Source: Megascapheus bottae | Lineage: Eukaryota > Chordata > Mammalia > Rodentia > Geomyidae | DNA length: 64,000 bases | Assembly (NCBI GenBank): GCA_024803745.1 | Contig: JANJXV010000016.1 | Coordinates: 39,723,001 to 39,787,000, forward strand | Reading direction: 5' to 3' | Part shown: piece by piece, positions 13,811 through 27,301 of the stretch | Position numbering within the stretch: position 1 is the stretch's first letter | Layout of the letters: each line of letters starts with the position of its first letter | The notes under the pieces: generated by a model | What the model was told of the DNA's origin: nothing | Seen by the model: only the letters and a program-made list of their open reading frames with translations | The model's database searches: none | Position numbers and translations under genes: made by a program

Positions 13811-16474
13811 CAGTTGAATCCTGGGAGAATCCTGAAAGTATCCTCAAGCATTAGAACTCAAAGTAGATGTTTGTGCTTAAAATACATGAAGAACTGGAGA
13901 CTATTTGCTGCCATATAATCATATGATTTCACTAAGGAACATCTTCTTTCAAGCCCAAAATTCTAGCTTCAAAAGTGCAATGTTGAATGCAGCGATGCTG
14001 AACACAGTTTCATGTGTTAATCACAGAGTCAGAATGCGGAATCAAAATATTGGGCTCAATCCTGGATGTGTCTACTTCTTCCAAAAATGCAACAAGGCTC
14101 TGTGCTCCATGTCTTACACCAGGGAGGGATTCAGCACTCCTAAGCACAGGGAGAATCAGAAAAAAGGCAATGCAAGAACCAGGTCCAATGTTGATTCCTT
14201 TGAAGCTGAATCAATGGTGCCAGGAGCCAAAGAATGTGAGCAGCCTGAAGAAATGGAAAAAGGCAGAAAGAAAAGGTCTCCCCTGAGACTCAAGGAAGCT
14301 AAACACGCATCCAAACCCCTTTATGTTAGCCCAGTAAAATATTTGTCACTTTTAGTTTTCCAAATGTTGCTTGTAAGATAATGTATTTGTATTCTTTTAA
14401 ACTACCTAATTATTGTATTTGTTACAGCGTCAGCAATTACCTTATACATACAAATGTGGTCGAAAGCCTAATAAAGTACAGAACTAAGTATTCCACCTCA
14501 AGGCAAAATACATTTTTCCCAGAATTAAATTTCAGAAATACCAGAAAATTTCTAGTAGTTCATGTATGATACTTTCTGTAATTATATGCCATATGATGCA
14601 TCATGCACTGAAGGGTTTAAACTCAAGCATCAACCATTTCTATTGGCCTGATTTATATGGCTTGTAATACCTCCAGTCTTCTGCATGGTCTGATTTTATG
14701 AGTGAACTGCATGGACAAAAAAGCAATCTGAGTATCATTAAAAATGTTTAAATAAACATCATGATTTAACAAACTGTGCCAAGAACTGCCAAATACAAGA
14801 ATCATGAGCACTTTTCAATACCAGATGTGAAACCATTTCTCACAGCCCAAAGTCAAAATACATTAGTGTCTCAATTGCAAGACAGGTAGCCCCCTGGAGA
14901 TAATGTCTTTAAAGAGCACAGGTAGACTAAGAAAATGAATGATATGCCTTGCAAGAGTCAAGCGAAATGTTCAAGATATAAAATACTGAAATAATGTTTC
15001 CTAGCATGGCACCACATTTTCATACTGGGTAAAGTCATCTAACAAGACATGCTAATTATACTATGATTCTCCCACTCAGAATGCCAACATAACAGGGCAC
15101 AACAAAGCAGGTTTGCCCTGCAGTAGAGGTTTTAAAAAGCATGGTAAGAAGGACGACAATTGCAACCAGCCATCGGTTTACTAGATGATGGGCTGACAGA
15201 GGGGTACCCAGCCCCTCCCTGTGGAGATTTATGCCCATTTGCTAAGTCAACTATCTGAAGGTTCTCTATCCAGAGAGGACCCCTATCTCCTGGTTTGTAC
15301 ATAGAATCTCTCTAGGACCTGGTGATAAATATGTACATTAATAAAAATTATCACTGAAAAAAATTAAACACATGTTTTGGATAAGATAGTAGCAAAAAGC
15401 AATAGTTATTGAGATAGTTTTGCACTATTTGAGTTCATAGTTCTAATGATTATGGCATTTTGGCTACATTGATAAAGTAGAAATTTATGTGTGTAAACAT
15501 TCTTACTTTTCCCATACAAGTTGACATGGTACCTTGATGCCAGCAGATATGCAAAAGCATCCAGCTTTTTAAAAAAATCATTTGCATCATGATCATATAA
15601 TTTTCATGCCCGGAATGGTTCTGTGAATCCTGTGATTATTCATTCGAATCCCTTCTTGATAAGCCAAGCAGGGGAAACAATGTGAAAACTAATTATTGAA
15701 TATCAAGTTCTTGAAGAATTACTTCTGCCTATTTAAAAGTCCATGGAAGAAATCATTAAATGGATTAACACACATTTTACTATCATGGGAATATGTCCAG
15801 TCTGTATTGCTAAGTATAATAAGTATGATTATGAAGCTGAGATGTGTGATACACATAGTCAGCAATCTGGAGCTGCAGGAGTGTTAATGTTGGTGTAATC
15901 CTGGTCACTGAGCGCAAACTGAGAACCAGGAGAGCCAAGGTGAAAATCTGCATCTGAAAGCAGGAAGCCTTTCTGTCTTGATCCAAGAGCAAGTATTTCA
16001 GGTCAAGGACCAAAGACAGGAAATGATCAATATCTTAATATCCTGCTTCAAAGTAGTCAAGCAGAAACCTTTCCCTCTCATTTTATTCTTTCAATTGCTT
16101 GAATGGGGTCTACATACAATATGCAAGGTAAAATCATCTGGTCTACCTACCAATTCAACTATACCATCACAGAGACCCTGAGAATGATGTTTTACCAAAT
16201 GTCCCAATCATTGTACACATAAACCAACTGTCATTGTTTTCTCATTCCTACACAAGCTGTTGCTGCATTTCTTCATCTGAACATTTTGTTTGCTGGGATT
16301 TAAAACCTTATATAATGTTCATTTCATATGGAAAAAATAGGCAAACTTCATAATATGGCAAAGGATGGGCAATTTTAACTTTAATCTATCATTTCCTACA
16401 CATACTCCTCTCAAATTACCCTTTGTAAGTGGTGTACTTTCAAAGAATAAGCTTTTACCCCACACCAGTCAGTG

Positions 16475-16478
16475 GTGT

Positions 16479-16532
<54 letters not shown>
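16475..16532. repeat. (GT)n microsatellite
   Basis: About 25 GT units with one TTTG interruption. Confidence 0.9.
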
Positions 16533-16534
<2 letters not shown>

Positions 16535-16871
16535 CAAGCACCGTTTTCAGATTTTAAAGAATTCTCTTCACTTTGTCTATTAAGAAATTCATTTCTAAGA
16601 TTTTTTTTAAAAAGCAATCTTCAATTAGCTATTTTAATCTCAGCTCAATTTCAAAGTATAGGGTCATTTTATTATTAGGAAATACTAGAACATGTTATGG
16701 AAACTTGTCTTATTAGATCATATAATTTTATTTCTTTCAGTGAATTTACCTCAGTAAAAGTTAATTTCAGATAATTAAGGCATTCGACAACCACATTTCC
16801 TTATCCAATGAATCTTATTGCATCTAGATGATGGCCTACCCAGGAATATATTTCAAAAACTGAATGGAAAG

Positions 16872-16965
16872 ATTGGATGTGCTGGTGTCTGTCTGTAACC
16901 CTAGCACTTGAAGCTAATGTAGGATAAATACAAGTTCAAGAGCAGCTTTGAACTGTGTCTTTAAA
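16872..16965 (+). mobile_element. B1-like fragment
   Basis: GTGCTGGTGTCTGTCTGTAAC and TACAAGTTCAAGAGCAGC resemble the 7SL-derived B1 body. Confidence 0.45.
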
Positions 16966-17267
16966 AATTGGTATGAAATAGATAACATGATATGATATAT
17001 GATATGAAAGAAAAAAATAAATGTATGCAGCTACTTGTAATAAAAGAGATAACAAGTGTAAAACTGTGAGAATTCAGTCTTAATATAATTGATATGTAGA
17101 CAATTTCATAAGTCACTAAACAGTTATAGCCAGTTATAACAGTTATAATCAGTTTTGCTACATCATGAGCCATTAAGCAAAAGAGAAAATTCCCTCATTC
17201 TTCAGTGGGTTTAATGATACATACCTTGTAACTTGTCTTCCCAGAGGTAGTTATTAAGGCTAGTTGG

Positions 17268-17345
17268 GACAAAGTTAGGACAACACATACCTGTAATCCC
17301 AGACACTTATGAGGAAGAAGTAGGTGAAACTTAGTGGCTAGCTAG
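17268..17345 (+). mobile_element. B1-like fragment
   Basis: ACATACCTGTAATCCCAGAC is the B1/Alu internal promoter region. The rest is diverged. Confidence 0.4.
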
Positions 17346-18199
17346 GTCAAAGTTAGCACCAAAAATTATCTTGATAGCAAACTAAAGTAAATGATAATGC
17401 CAATTATAATATCATTTAGTAACCATTACTGTCCTAAGTATAAATATGGACACGTGTGTGTGAGAGAGACACTTGGAATACAGTGGTGTTGAGTGTGACT
17501 AACCACTGATGACAAATGAAGGACACCAAAATAACAACCCTGGGGGAACCATAGCATAGTCGCGGTGTGAATATGAGTGGAGTATACTTGACCTGAAAAC
17601 AAAAGAACACATTTGACGTTTTTATATGAAACAATTTCCAAAATAACACTAAAGCTTCAATAATCAAGCAATTGTTAGATCAGTGAAAGAAGAAATAGGG
17701 GTTAGTGAAAGAATGAGGACTGTAAAGACAGTCTCAATGGAAATGGCACATCGTATTGGCAAAGTACAAGGTCTAATTAATCATAAAGATAATAAGCCCA
17801 TGCCATTGAAGTGAATAGAGTTCCTTAAAAGTCAAAGTATGTATACCTCAACCCAAACTTCATACTACACACAGTGTTAAACACGAAATCTAAAACTAAA
17901 GATCTTACAGAAAAGATAAATTGGATGACAATGTGTCCATATTAAAGATTTCTTAGATTCAACAACAAAAGCAAAGCAGAGTCAACAAAAGAAATGATGT
18001 ATAACTTGGAAAGTATCTAAACTAACAACCTCTCCTTGAATGCCAATACAAGTAAATACCAATACAAAAATGAAAAGACGAAATATAAACTGGCATATGG
18101 CAGTTTCAAAGCTGTATTTGAATGTATAATATTCCAGAATATAAAAGCTAAAAAGGAAAAATATAAAGTATGAAGTAATTCAATATAATAATAAGGTAG

Positions 18200-18325
18200 A
18201 CACACCAGCAGGTGCTTATAATCCAATCCAAATAATGAACAGGCGAACACAGGAGGATTATTTCAGTTCAGTGTTCAAGACCATCCTGGGTGATAGAACC
18301 AAGCCCTCTCTCAAACTACAGGGAG
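18200..18325 (+). mobile_element. B1-like fragment
   Basis: AGGAGGATTATTTCAGTTC and CAAGACCATCCTGGGTGATAG resemble the B1/Alu body. A GA-rich tail follows. Confidence 0.45.
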
Positions 18326-18380
18326 AGAGGGGGAGAGAGAGAGAGGAAGAAAGAAAGAGAGAGAGAAAGAGAGAGGGGGG
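18319..18380. repeat. GA-rich low-complexity tract
   Basis: Mixed GA and GAAA repeats following a B1-like fragment. Confidence 0.8.
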
Positions 18381-19517
18381 CGGTGGATATTTTAAAACTT
18401 GGGAATGACAACCTGAATGACAAGTAACTATTTTATAGAAAAAATGAAGTGTAATAATATTCAATGAAACCTATAATGTGTTGGCTCTAAGCCTTGTCTT
18501 CTTAAAGAAACTGAATTAATAACGATAAGAAAGACAGTAATAGGGCATGGTTGTTAAGATCGAGAGATGTTAGCAAGCTGGGAGTGATAACTAATGCAAG
18601 AGAAAGAAAATCAAGGGGGAAAAATGATTCTGGCCATCTGGTATGCTATGTAGAAACTCAGACAAAATTTTATAGAACTCAAACAAATGTCTGACACTTC
18701 TCAAATCTCAGTGCTGTAATTTCAAAGAAGGAATCTTTTTGGAATTGTTCCTTAAAAAAGGAAAGAAAGAAAAAAGAAACTAAGGATTTTTAATTGGATA
18801 CGCAATATCTTATTCTTAGCAGGATGAAGGGTCTGAGAATTCCAACATGGGTAGACACTTGGCTAGTCAAATGGAAGGTTAATTTGGATGTTAGCTTTTT
18901 ATATTCCATTGAACTGGCTCTGAGTGCAAGTTCTAACCACAAGTTTATTTCTGCCCTCATCAAGTGCATAGAAAAGAATTTTCTTCTCATCACCATCTCT
19001 GAGTCATTCCAATCCTAATCCTTTGGTTTTAGGACTTGGGTGTACCATAGGTCTTTAGTGGTATAGTCAGAGAACTTGCTATTCAGTGTCAGATCTAGCC
19101 AGAATGTTTAGGGCACAAGTGTGAGTCTCTGAAAATGTGGGGGTCAATTTGGGCCAGGGTGGCCCAGGAGCATACAGGAAGAGCAGGGCAGAGAGGAAGC
19201 ACTGGTCTGAGTCACTCCATTCTGGTAAGCCACCAAAACTTGTCCTCATGCCTTGAGGAGCTTCCGAGACCTTCATTCCTTTCTTGGGACTTCTCTGCCT
19301 TCTATGTTTTCTTTGTGCTTCCTCTTTCTGTAGAAAAGGGTAAAACAAAACACACCCGAAATACTCTCCAGTATTTTGAGTGCACACTTGAAAGGTGGGA
19401 GCAACTATAAAAGCTACAGAACCATTGGGTTGAATTCCTTGGCTTCTTCATTTTAACTCAAGGCTTTGAGAAGAAATTATATCATGCCTATGGTCACATA
19501 GGAATTTAATAAGTAAG

Positions 19518-19650
19518 AGGGTGTGGGTAGCACATGCCTGGAACCATAGTTACTCAGGAGGCATTCAAAGCTGGAAGTGGTGTTGTGGCTCAAGTGATAG
19601 AGCATGAGGCTTGAGCAAAAAGAACTCAGAGACAAAAAATAATAAATAAA
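19518..19650 (+). mobile_element. Degenerate B1-Geo SINE, partly deleted
   Basis: A short B1-like piece (AGCACATGCCTGGAACC) runs directly into Geo sequence (GCTGGAAGTGGTGTTGTGGC) and an A-rich tail. Confidence 0.6.
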
Positions 19651-20207
19651 CCATGTCTATTGTATACTATGGGATAGCATACGACATTTTTTATTAGATG
19701 ACAGTATTAGAGACTCAGGACCTGATTTCTGCCATACTCTCAGTCCTTTCTTACATGATGTCTTTTTAAATAGGCCTTTAAAGAAAATTGAAATATAAAG
19801 TGAGCATGTCCAAAACTGTCCTCAAACATGCCTCCATTTCAGTATTTCTAAAATAAAGGTAATAATGTGCATAACAGTATACCTTTATTGAAAAATTAAG
19901 AGAGAATATGATCTGGTCAGTAATAAATAACATACTCAGGAGAGACTGCATGCATCATAAACCATCTAGGTTATTTAATCTGTGCATTTTTATACTTCCA
20001 TGAAAGTAACAAGTTGAGGAAGACATCCTGGATTCATCCCTATCCTGGACACCATCAGTTATTTAATGACAGTGAGAGTTCCTTCCAGAATGTGGTTTAA
20101 CTGCAGTCCATTCAAATGGGTTTCAGTCTAGATATTCAATGGTCTCTAAAAGTTGTGAATAGTTTCATTAGTGTATAAAAACCTTGCAAAGTATCTTTGG
20201 GAGATTC

Positions 20208-20264
20208 TTTTCTCCCTCCCTCCTTCCCTCTCCTTTACTCCCTCTTCCTTTCTCGGTCTCTCTC

Positions 20265-20346
<82 letters not shown>

Positions 20347-20360
20347 CCTCCCTCCCTCCC
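20208..20360. repeat. (TC)n polypyrimidine tract
   Basis: About 150 nt almost purely pyrimidine on the plus strand, with a long (TC)n core from 20,255 to 20,344. Confidence 0.92.
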
Positions 20361-22223
20361 AGTCTCTACTCCTCTCTTCAGGAGTGTACCCTGGGGGGAA
20401 GTTTTACTTGAAGGTTATTGAAGTATCACAAGCATGCAGTCGATTGGAAAATGGATAATGTGTACTCAGGGCTCTACCAGTTGATAACCCCTAGTGTCAG
20501 GCAACTTGAGAAATCATGATAAGGAAACATTTTAAAGTCTACTTTGCTGTGACTGAGAATGAATTCTGACAGAAAGCCAAACTTTCCTTGTCCACGTTTG
20601 AAAGTATTAAATTGTAGAGGTTCTTTAATTTTACAGTTCACAAAGAATACCTGTCTGTTTGAAGTGATAAATTCTCATGATTAAGAAATGGTTAGATTTC
20701 AAAGTACAGATTTGTTACATGGACTAACATAACATAAAACTTGTATCTTTGTGTAATAAAAAGAAAAACATTAAGTAACTTTCAGAATGGTTCACATGCC
20801 ATTAGCAATATGCCAGTGATAAAAAAAACAAATTAACAATCCACTTGAATTACCTTGATTTTTCTACATGGCAGAAAAAGATTCTTTCCAAGGGTAAAGT
20901 TCATTCTTCCTGAAGATTGTACATAATTTATTTTTGTCTAAGTAACTGAAAACTATAATTAATATATAATTAATTGTGATATACAAGTTAATAAGTATAT
21001 ATAAAAGAATATAAGAGAGAAATGACACCTCTTCTGATCACATAACTGAAGAAACTGAGAGTTTTTGTTCTGAAAAACACCATGTGCAATTGTTAAAAGC
21101 AAGGAGCCCCCATCCATCCTCTCCTGAAGAACGAAAACATATGGTTGCACTGAGGAAACTAGAGAGGGTCAAAAGCACAGAAGTCAGGGAAATACAGAAG
21201 GGAAGCAGGAAATTCTGCAGGTGAGCTCCCTCCTGTGTTTAGCAGCCCCAGGGACTTGGCTGCAAGCCACAGATCCCAGGCTCTGGAAGCACAGGTAACA
21301 CCTAGCTCAAGGGCCATATAAGATGCCCGCATCACCTTGTACAGGACAGGGCAGACAAGAATGTTCTATGTGCAAAACACTTTCGCAGCCTGCAACTCCT
21401 TCTGCCTATAGTTTTAATTTTATATGGCCCATGAATGATGTTATAAATATCCAAAGGGATATAAATATCTATTGCTATAAAAAAATGCTTGCCAATCCTG
21501 CCAGGGAATTCTGTGGTATAGCTGTTGTGGAGTTTCACAATATGAGGAGAAAATACTTTGGTGAATTAGACTCGTGGGCTGTGCTGTGCTTTCCAGGCTA
21601 GCAATGAGGCACAAGGAATTAGTACATGCTACGTGATCACTCCAAGAGAGTACAGGGTTAACACAAGTTGCAGAGGGCTCCGGTTGCTGTATCTTTTTCA
21701 GTCAATCAAGCAATCAATGAATCCATTGATGGATCTAAAACCTGCTGTTCTGTGCATCTCCGTTTAATGATGCTAATTTAGTAATATATCAGCATTAAAA
21801 TTACAGCTAACAGCACAATAACGCACACCTGAATAAAGTCTTCTTCCAATACGTGTATTTTTTTTTTAAGTCCTTGTAAATACATGGCAGCTTTCCTGTG
21901 CCCAGGAACACTGGCTTGCACTGAAGCATTACATACTTCGGGGCAATTTTACACATCAAAATCAGCTCTAAAATCACAAAAAAATTTTCAGAAAGCATAG
22001 CACTGCATAGGCCCCAAAAGCCATGCTAAAACAAGAAGGCAGAACACTGCTGTCAGCTTCTCGGAGGAAAATGCTCTCCAGGGGACTAAAGAATTCAGCC
22101 CCTCTGTGAATGCCTATCCTTGCATGGGCATTTGCAGAGGTCAGTGATTCCGAGGTTACAAATGAGTTATAGGAGAAAGCAAAATCACAGTTATAGAACC
22201 TACGAAACAAGTGGTAGGGGAGG

Positions 22224-22410
22224 AGGGCAGGAGTTTGGCCTAGTAGTACAGTGCTTGCCTAGCATGCACTGAAGACCCAGGTTCAATTCCTCATTACTAC
22301 ATACATAGAAAATGCCAGAAGTGGTGCTGTGGCTCAAGTGGCTGGGCACTAGCCTTGAGAAAGCCCAGGACAGTGATCAGGCTCTGAGTGCAAACCCAGG
22401 ACTGGCAAAA
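22224..22410 (+). mobile_element. IDL-Geo-type dimeric SINE
   Basis: A plus-strand copy with both monomers (GTTTGGCCTAGTAGTACAGTG and GGTGCTGTGGCTCAAGTGG), ending in CCAGGACTGGCAAAA. It is moderately diverged. Confidence 0.87.
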
Positions 22411-22519
22411 TTAACCCCAAATCATAAGAGGGGCTGAAATTCTCTGTGATTCTCAGTGATTTCTTATAATGTATTCCCCCCTCTGCTCTCCCTGCGTGCT
22501 CTCTCTCTCTTACACATGC

Positions 22520-22557
<38 letters not shown>
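22520..22557. repeat. (CA)n microsatellite
   Basis: About 18 CA units. Confidence 0.9.
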
Positions 22558-22558
<1 letters not shown>

Positions 22559-22726
22559 CTTCAAAAATCAGAAGTGTCATCTGCCTCTTTCAGTAATTTT
22601 CAAAACAAAGCTTTTCCTCCAATCTTCTCATTTTCCTTTTCTCTTGTGTATGTTAGAGTGATAACCTTTTCTCTCACTATAATAAAATAAGAGTGAGACT
22701 AAACATTGTATTATTAACAATATAAA

Positions 22727-22812
22727 CTGAGTGTAGGTGCACACATATGGAATCCCTTCACTCAGCAAATGACAAAGCCCACCTGGGCTATGCAGAGAGG
22801 TTTTGTCTCTAA
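22727..22812 (+). mobile_element. B1-like fragment
   Basis: GAGTGTAGGTGCACACATATG and CACCTGGGCTATGCAGAGAG are B1-like and diverged. Confidence 0.35.
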
Positions 22813-22999
22813 AATATTAATATAAATCTGTTACAGAAAATTTTCAAAACATGGAAATATATACAAGGTAACCTAAAATCTCTCATTTAAAAATACCTTC
22901 TAATAGCATTTTAGAGTGTTCCTTCTCTTTTAAGTACACAAAGGTCTGTGAATAAATGTATAAAGTAATCTTTATTACTTAACAAACCAGAATACAGAA

Positions 23000-23116
23000 G
23001 GTAAATTTAGGAATGGATGTCTGATACACTAGTAGAACCCTTGCTTAGGAAGTTTAAGGTTGTGAGTTCAAATCCTAGTACTGTCATAAATGATAATGAT
23101 AATAATAATAATAATG
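23000..23116 (+). mobile_element. ID-like fragment with expanded TAA tail
   Basis: GTTGTGAGTTCAAATCCTAG is a box B-like segment. The tail has become an (AAT)n microsatellite. Confidence 0.4.
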
Positions 23117-23376
23117 GAAATAATAATATTAAAGAAGATAAATGAAAATTCAGTAATACTAATTATAATATAGTTATTAAGCTAACCACTTATTTCTTTA
23201 CTTATATTTTACATTTATTCTTCATAAGAGCTTTCTACAGTGACTGTTAATTATCTATATTTATCTTCCTCTCTAATAGGGAGGAACATATTATTCACAA
23301 CTGAAACTAATAAATATTTTTCTATGACCTAATATATATTACAGAATAGACTGCTATAAACATAAATGCAATGGAA

Positions 23377-23462
23377 GTGGCGCTGTGGCTCAAAGTGGTA
23401 GAGTGCTAGCCTTGAGTTTAGGAACAGCACCCAGAGTTCAAGCCTCATGACTGACAAAAAAA
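23377..23462 (+). mobile_element. Solo Geo-monomer SINE
   Basis: Only the right-hand Geo unit is present (GTGGCGCTGTGGCTCAAAG to GAGTTCAAGCCTC), followed by an A-tail. Direct repeats of 13-14 bp at 23,364-23,376 and 23,463-23,476 differ by one inserted C. That suggests the monomer inserted on its own, not a truncated remnant. Confidence 0.75.
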
Positions 23463-24303
23463 AAATGCCAATGGAAACATTCAAAGTGACAAAAAGATAA
23501 CCTTGGTGGAGTTTGTTCAGAGCGGGTGGGGAGGGGGGGGGAGTCCAGAATATACCTAGTAGCATTTTGTGGTCTTTCATGAGGAAGCAAACAAAAACGT
23601 ATACCTTCCTGTGAATAAATGCCCTGCATGTGAAAAATAAAAAGATATAATAATGTTGAGAGTAATGAAGTCGTGGCTAAGCATACATTTTCTTCATATC
23701 CCAAATCAGTAACAATAACAGAACTATAAGGAGCAGCAAATTAAAATACATCATTACCCTACAAACAGGTAAAGATTTAGTGTCACTTTCTGTTGAAAAC
23801 CTTTCTAAAACTTTCAATAGGGAACCAAATTAAAACATTCCTGCCTAAAAACAGAAAGGAGCTTGAGTTTTACCAAGAAGATATGAATCCAGTTAGCTTT
23901 CTTTTAAAACCTGTACCCAAAGTCCCAAATTATTTCAAAGTCTGCCTCCTTTCTCACTACCAAATAAATATGGAGAAAAGAGAAATTCAATAAAGAAAAC
24001 AGAAACACCATCCAAGGTGGCTTGAGACTGATCAAACATCTTCTAGACTCCTTCCAAACATAAAGAATGATTGTTGTGGGTACTTGGAACTTTCCTGATT
24101 TCTCACAAGAGTGAAAGATCTCAACAAGGTCTGGTATCCATCAATGAAACAAGTGAGATGCGTCTACAAAGTCCTGAATTCTAATTCTACAGTTTCCTGA
24201 CCAATTGTGCCAGCTCATTCCAGTACATCTCAGAAGCAGAATTCGCTGGACTCTGTGATCAGGTCTAAGGAAGAGTCTTCCTCGGTTACTTTTTTGAGTA
24301 GAA

Positions 24304-24363
24304 AGCCATCATTTTGAAGGCAATGCAAGGCATTTTTCTTGCCTTGCCTTCAAAATGAAAGCT
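24304..24363. other. Strong hairpin, 20-bp stem with one mismatch
   Basis: Arms at 24,310-24,329 and 24,338-24,357 are inverted repeats with one mismatch, separated by an 8-nt loop (GCATTTTT). Pairing resumes outside a small internal loop, for about 60 nt in total. It has precursor-microRNA dimensions, but no transcript evidence can be drawn from sequence. Confidence 0.8.
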
Positions 24364-25869
24364 AAGCCTTTCTGTTGAGCCTGGAGGTTCAGCGCTTCAA
24401 GTCCCTCTCACGGTGATTGTATTTCAGGCACTTGGCCATTCCTGCACACCGAATCTTTGGAATACTTTCAGGACCAACTTTCAAGGGCTCTCAAACTGTC
24501 AATTTTTGAAACAAGAGGAATTGGTTACAGGTCACCACACTTCAACAATGTCCTGGGGTCTTTGATGGAAGCAGTCAGCTTGTTCCATGTTGATTCCCAT
24601 GCCACAGGCAAAAGGCTCGATTTTCTCATCCTATAAAAGGTTTATCATCTCTCAAGCTAAGTGCTACCAACTTGTGTGAAAACTAAGGTCCTGTTACACC
24701 TGAATTTCTTTATTTTGTTCCTGAATGTACACTAAAGAGAAGTAGAAACCCAGTCCCTCTAAAGAGCTCTTGGGAAATTATAAAAAGGTCAGTTCTCTAA
24801 CTGATGTAAATAATGTTAACCTGTCATTGGTGATAAAACTTCAAATGTAGGGAAAATAAATTTTGCATCTGACTTTTGAAGCCAATAAATACAAAGCACT
24901 TTGTTTTGGACATAGCAAACAAATAACTCATTTGCTTTTGCTTTGGTAATATCCTGGGGTGGCAGCAAATGAGATCTTTGCTACCTTTTTTAAGCTTCCT
25001 CTTCCCCATAAAGATTGACTTCTGACTTAGAGCTTTTAAACCTCTCTCTCCCACAAGGAGTTGTGTTTTCAGAGTTACATTAGCAAATAGTATGTTAGCA
25101 AATATTACACAAGTGCACAGACACATCAAGCTTATGAACAGGGACTGACATAAAAGATTCTCTTAAAGTGAATGTAGTTTGATGATTACTCTTTCTTGTA
25201 CCGGCTTAAGAAACTTTGGAACATATGTACCTCACCAAATTCGAAAGCCAACCATCAGAGTAGCAGTTGTCACAGTGAGGATTTGCCACAAGTGTAATGA
25301 AATCTGCAGGCTGAACAGAACACCGCACAGAAACAGAGCCACACAGACAAGAGCTTGATGTGTGGTGGATGTGGTATCAAAGGTCGGAGGGGAAAATCTC
25401 AGACTAGACACAGCCCTTTATATTAAATGCAAAAGCTAAAATCTGGGGCACAGTGAATCTAAACTGAACCCCCAACTATTCCCATTCCTTGCTATTCAAA
25501 AGCTTGCCGGATCTATCCTTTGTATAAAGATGGGGCATTGCTACAATTCATTTCTAATATAGCATTGCAAAGGTGACAGTGCCTCAGGACCACAGCAATA
25601 AAACGAGGTTAGAAGGGGTTTTCTATTTCAATGTCTTATGGAGAGGCCTATATTGTGAGTCACTGAAGCCAGCCATTCCTCAACAGCTAGAAAAGACCTA
25701 GGCATGAGGTCAGCAACACACAAGTGAACTGGTCCTGTGGGCAGGCAAGTAAGCATGGGAACAGCTACTTCCCTAATTGTGTCTCAGACGAGATGGCATT
25801 CCTGTGCACAGGAATGTGCAACAAACAATGTGACTCCATGCATGTGGCCACACTGGAGCAGAGGACGCT

Positions 25870-25965
25870 GCTGAGTCAACCACTGATTTCTGATCCAGAC
25901 ACTGTGACGTAAAAAGTGTGTGTTTCAGGCCACTAAGCTTGGGGTGATATGGTGATGGACTCAAG
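25870..25965 (+). mobile_element. MLT1-like LTR 3' end
   Basis: GACACTGTGACGTAAAAAGTG and GGCCACTAAGCTTGGGGTG resemble the 3' end of MLT1/MaLR LTRs. Diverged. Confidence 0.35.
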
Positions 25966-27273
25966 AGTGAGTAATTTTACAAAAGGATTCAGAGAATAAA
26001 GAACATCGTTAGGGCTAACATCTTGGAAAAGCTTTGGAATAAGATACAAAATAGCATAAATAATAAAGGAAAATGAGTAATTGTGCTCACTCAGGATGGA
26101 GAGCGAGCACACAAAGACCCATTGCAGGCCACCGGAATGCATCAGTACTGGGGAGGACTGACAACCTCCCAGCTAGGATCAATACATCTTTTCATCTCAT
26201 CATCAACATTTTAATGTCGTATTTGTGCATATCTGAGTATCCAGAGAGATGATCGATATGAGATTCAACCCAGAAGACCTGTCATTGTTTAAAAAAAAAA
26301 AAAGAAAGAGATTGTTTAAAGTTACCTGTTCAAGTATGTGGACAGCAGTTTCCTCAGCCAGCCCGCCTCAGAGGAATTTCCTCTCTGGCGGATAGCAAAG
26401 TTTTTCTCTACAACCGCACTATGGCATCTGGGCAACTACAGAACTCTACTGCTTGCTGAAACATTGTTTCTCTTGGAAAGCTCTAGAATCTGCTGCTATG
26501 TTTTAATGTACCCATATGAAAGAAAGAAGCATTCCACCTTATGAAGCAGAGGCCAGATGAGTCTTCAGAGGATCTTATCCCAAACCAAAGAATATGTGTG
26601 GATGACATTGGAATTAACAGTACTTTATTCTGTAGAGAAGAATTTAAAATCAGTATAAAACTATATGCATAATGCTGGAGCCATTGATATTACTGCACAC
26701 CATGTGTTGTTTGAATACTTTACCTTCAACTGGTTTTTATTTGTATCACCGAAACCTAGGGGTTGGAGGTGCATTGTTCACACATAATATTAGACATCCA
26801 ACATTTATGAGTACTTACTTAACAAGTGGAAAATATAAAATAAAAATGCAACTCGTTGGTTTCCACATGACTGTGTGGCCAGAAATTTACGGTGAAGAAT
26901 ATCTAAATGGCTATATTACATGAAATAAAATAGATGACATCACTACACTTGAATTCAGAAAGTGCTATGTTTGGGTAAAGCTCAAAAAGAAATGTAGAGT
27001 ACTCTGGAAAATAAAAACTCAAATCTCAAATGATAAAATTACTTAAGAAAATTTAACTAAGTTGTGCCTTGATGTAGGAAAATGCAAAAACTATGACTAC
27101 TAAATTAATATCTAGTCATGTAATTATGATGTGTTTATGAAACTTGATCATTAAATTCTAAAATGAAAATCAACTTCTTATCTATAACTATCTACAAACA
27201 TACACATCTATTTTGTATACTGACATAATAAATCATCAAATTTAAATGAATCAATATATTTTTAAAGAGGTAT

Positions 27274-27301
27274 ATTCTTCTAGTCAACAGACTAGAAGAA
27301 T
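27274..27301. other. Perfect 11-bp inverted repeat, 6-nt loop
   Basis: ATTCTTCTAGT, then CAACAG, then ACTAGAAGAAT. A small hairpin in AT-rich DNA. Confidence 0.75.

Noticed and set aside
13905..14381. 158-codon plus-strand ORF
   Set aside because: No recognisable motif, a second frame is open over part of it, and no promoter or splice context. Chance ORF is more likely.
20171..20458. Leu/Ser-repeat ORFs
   Set aside because: Translation of the (TC)n tract.
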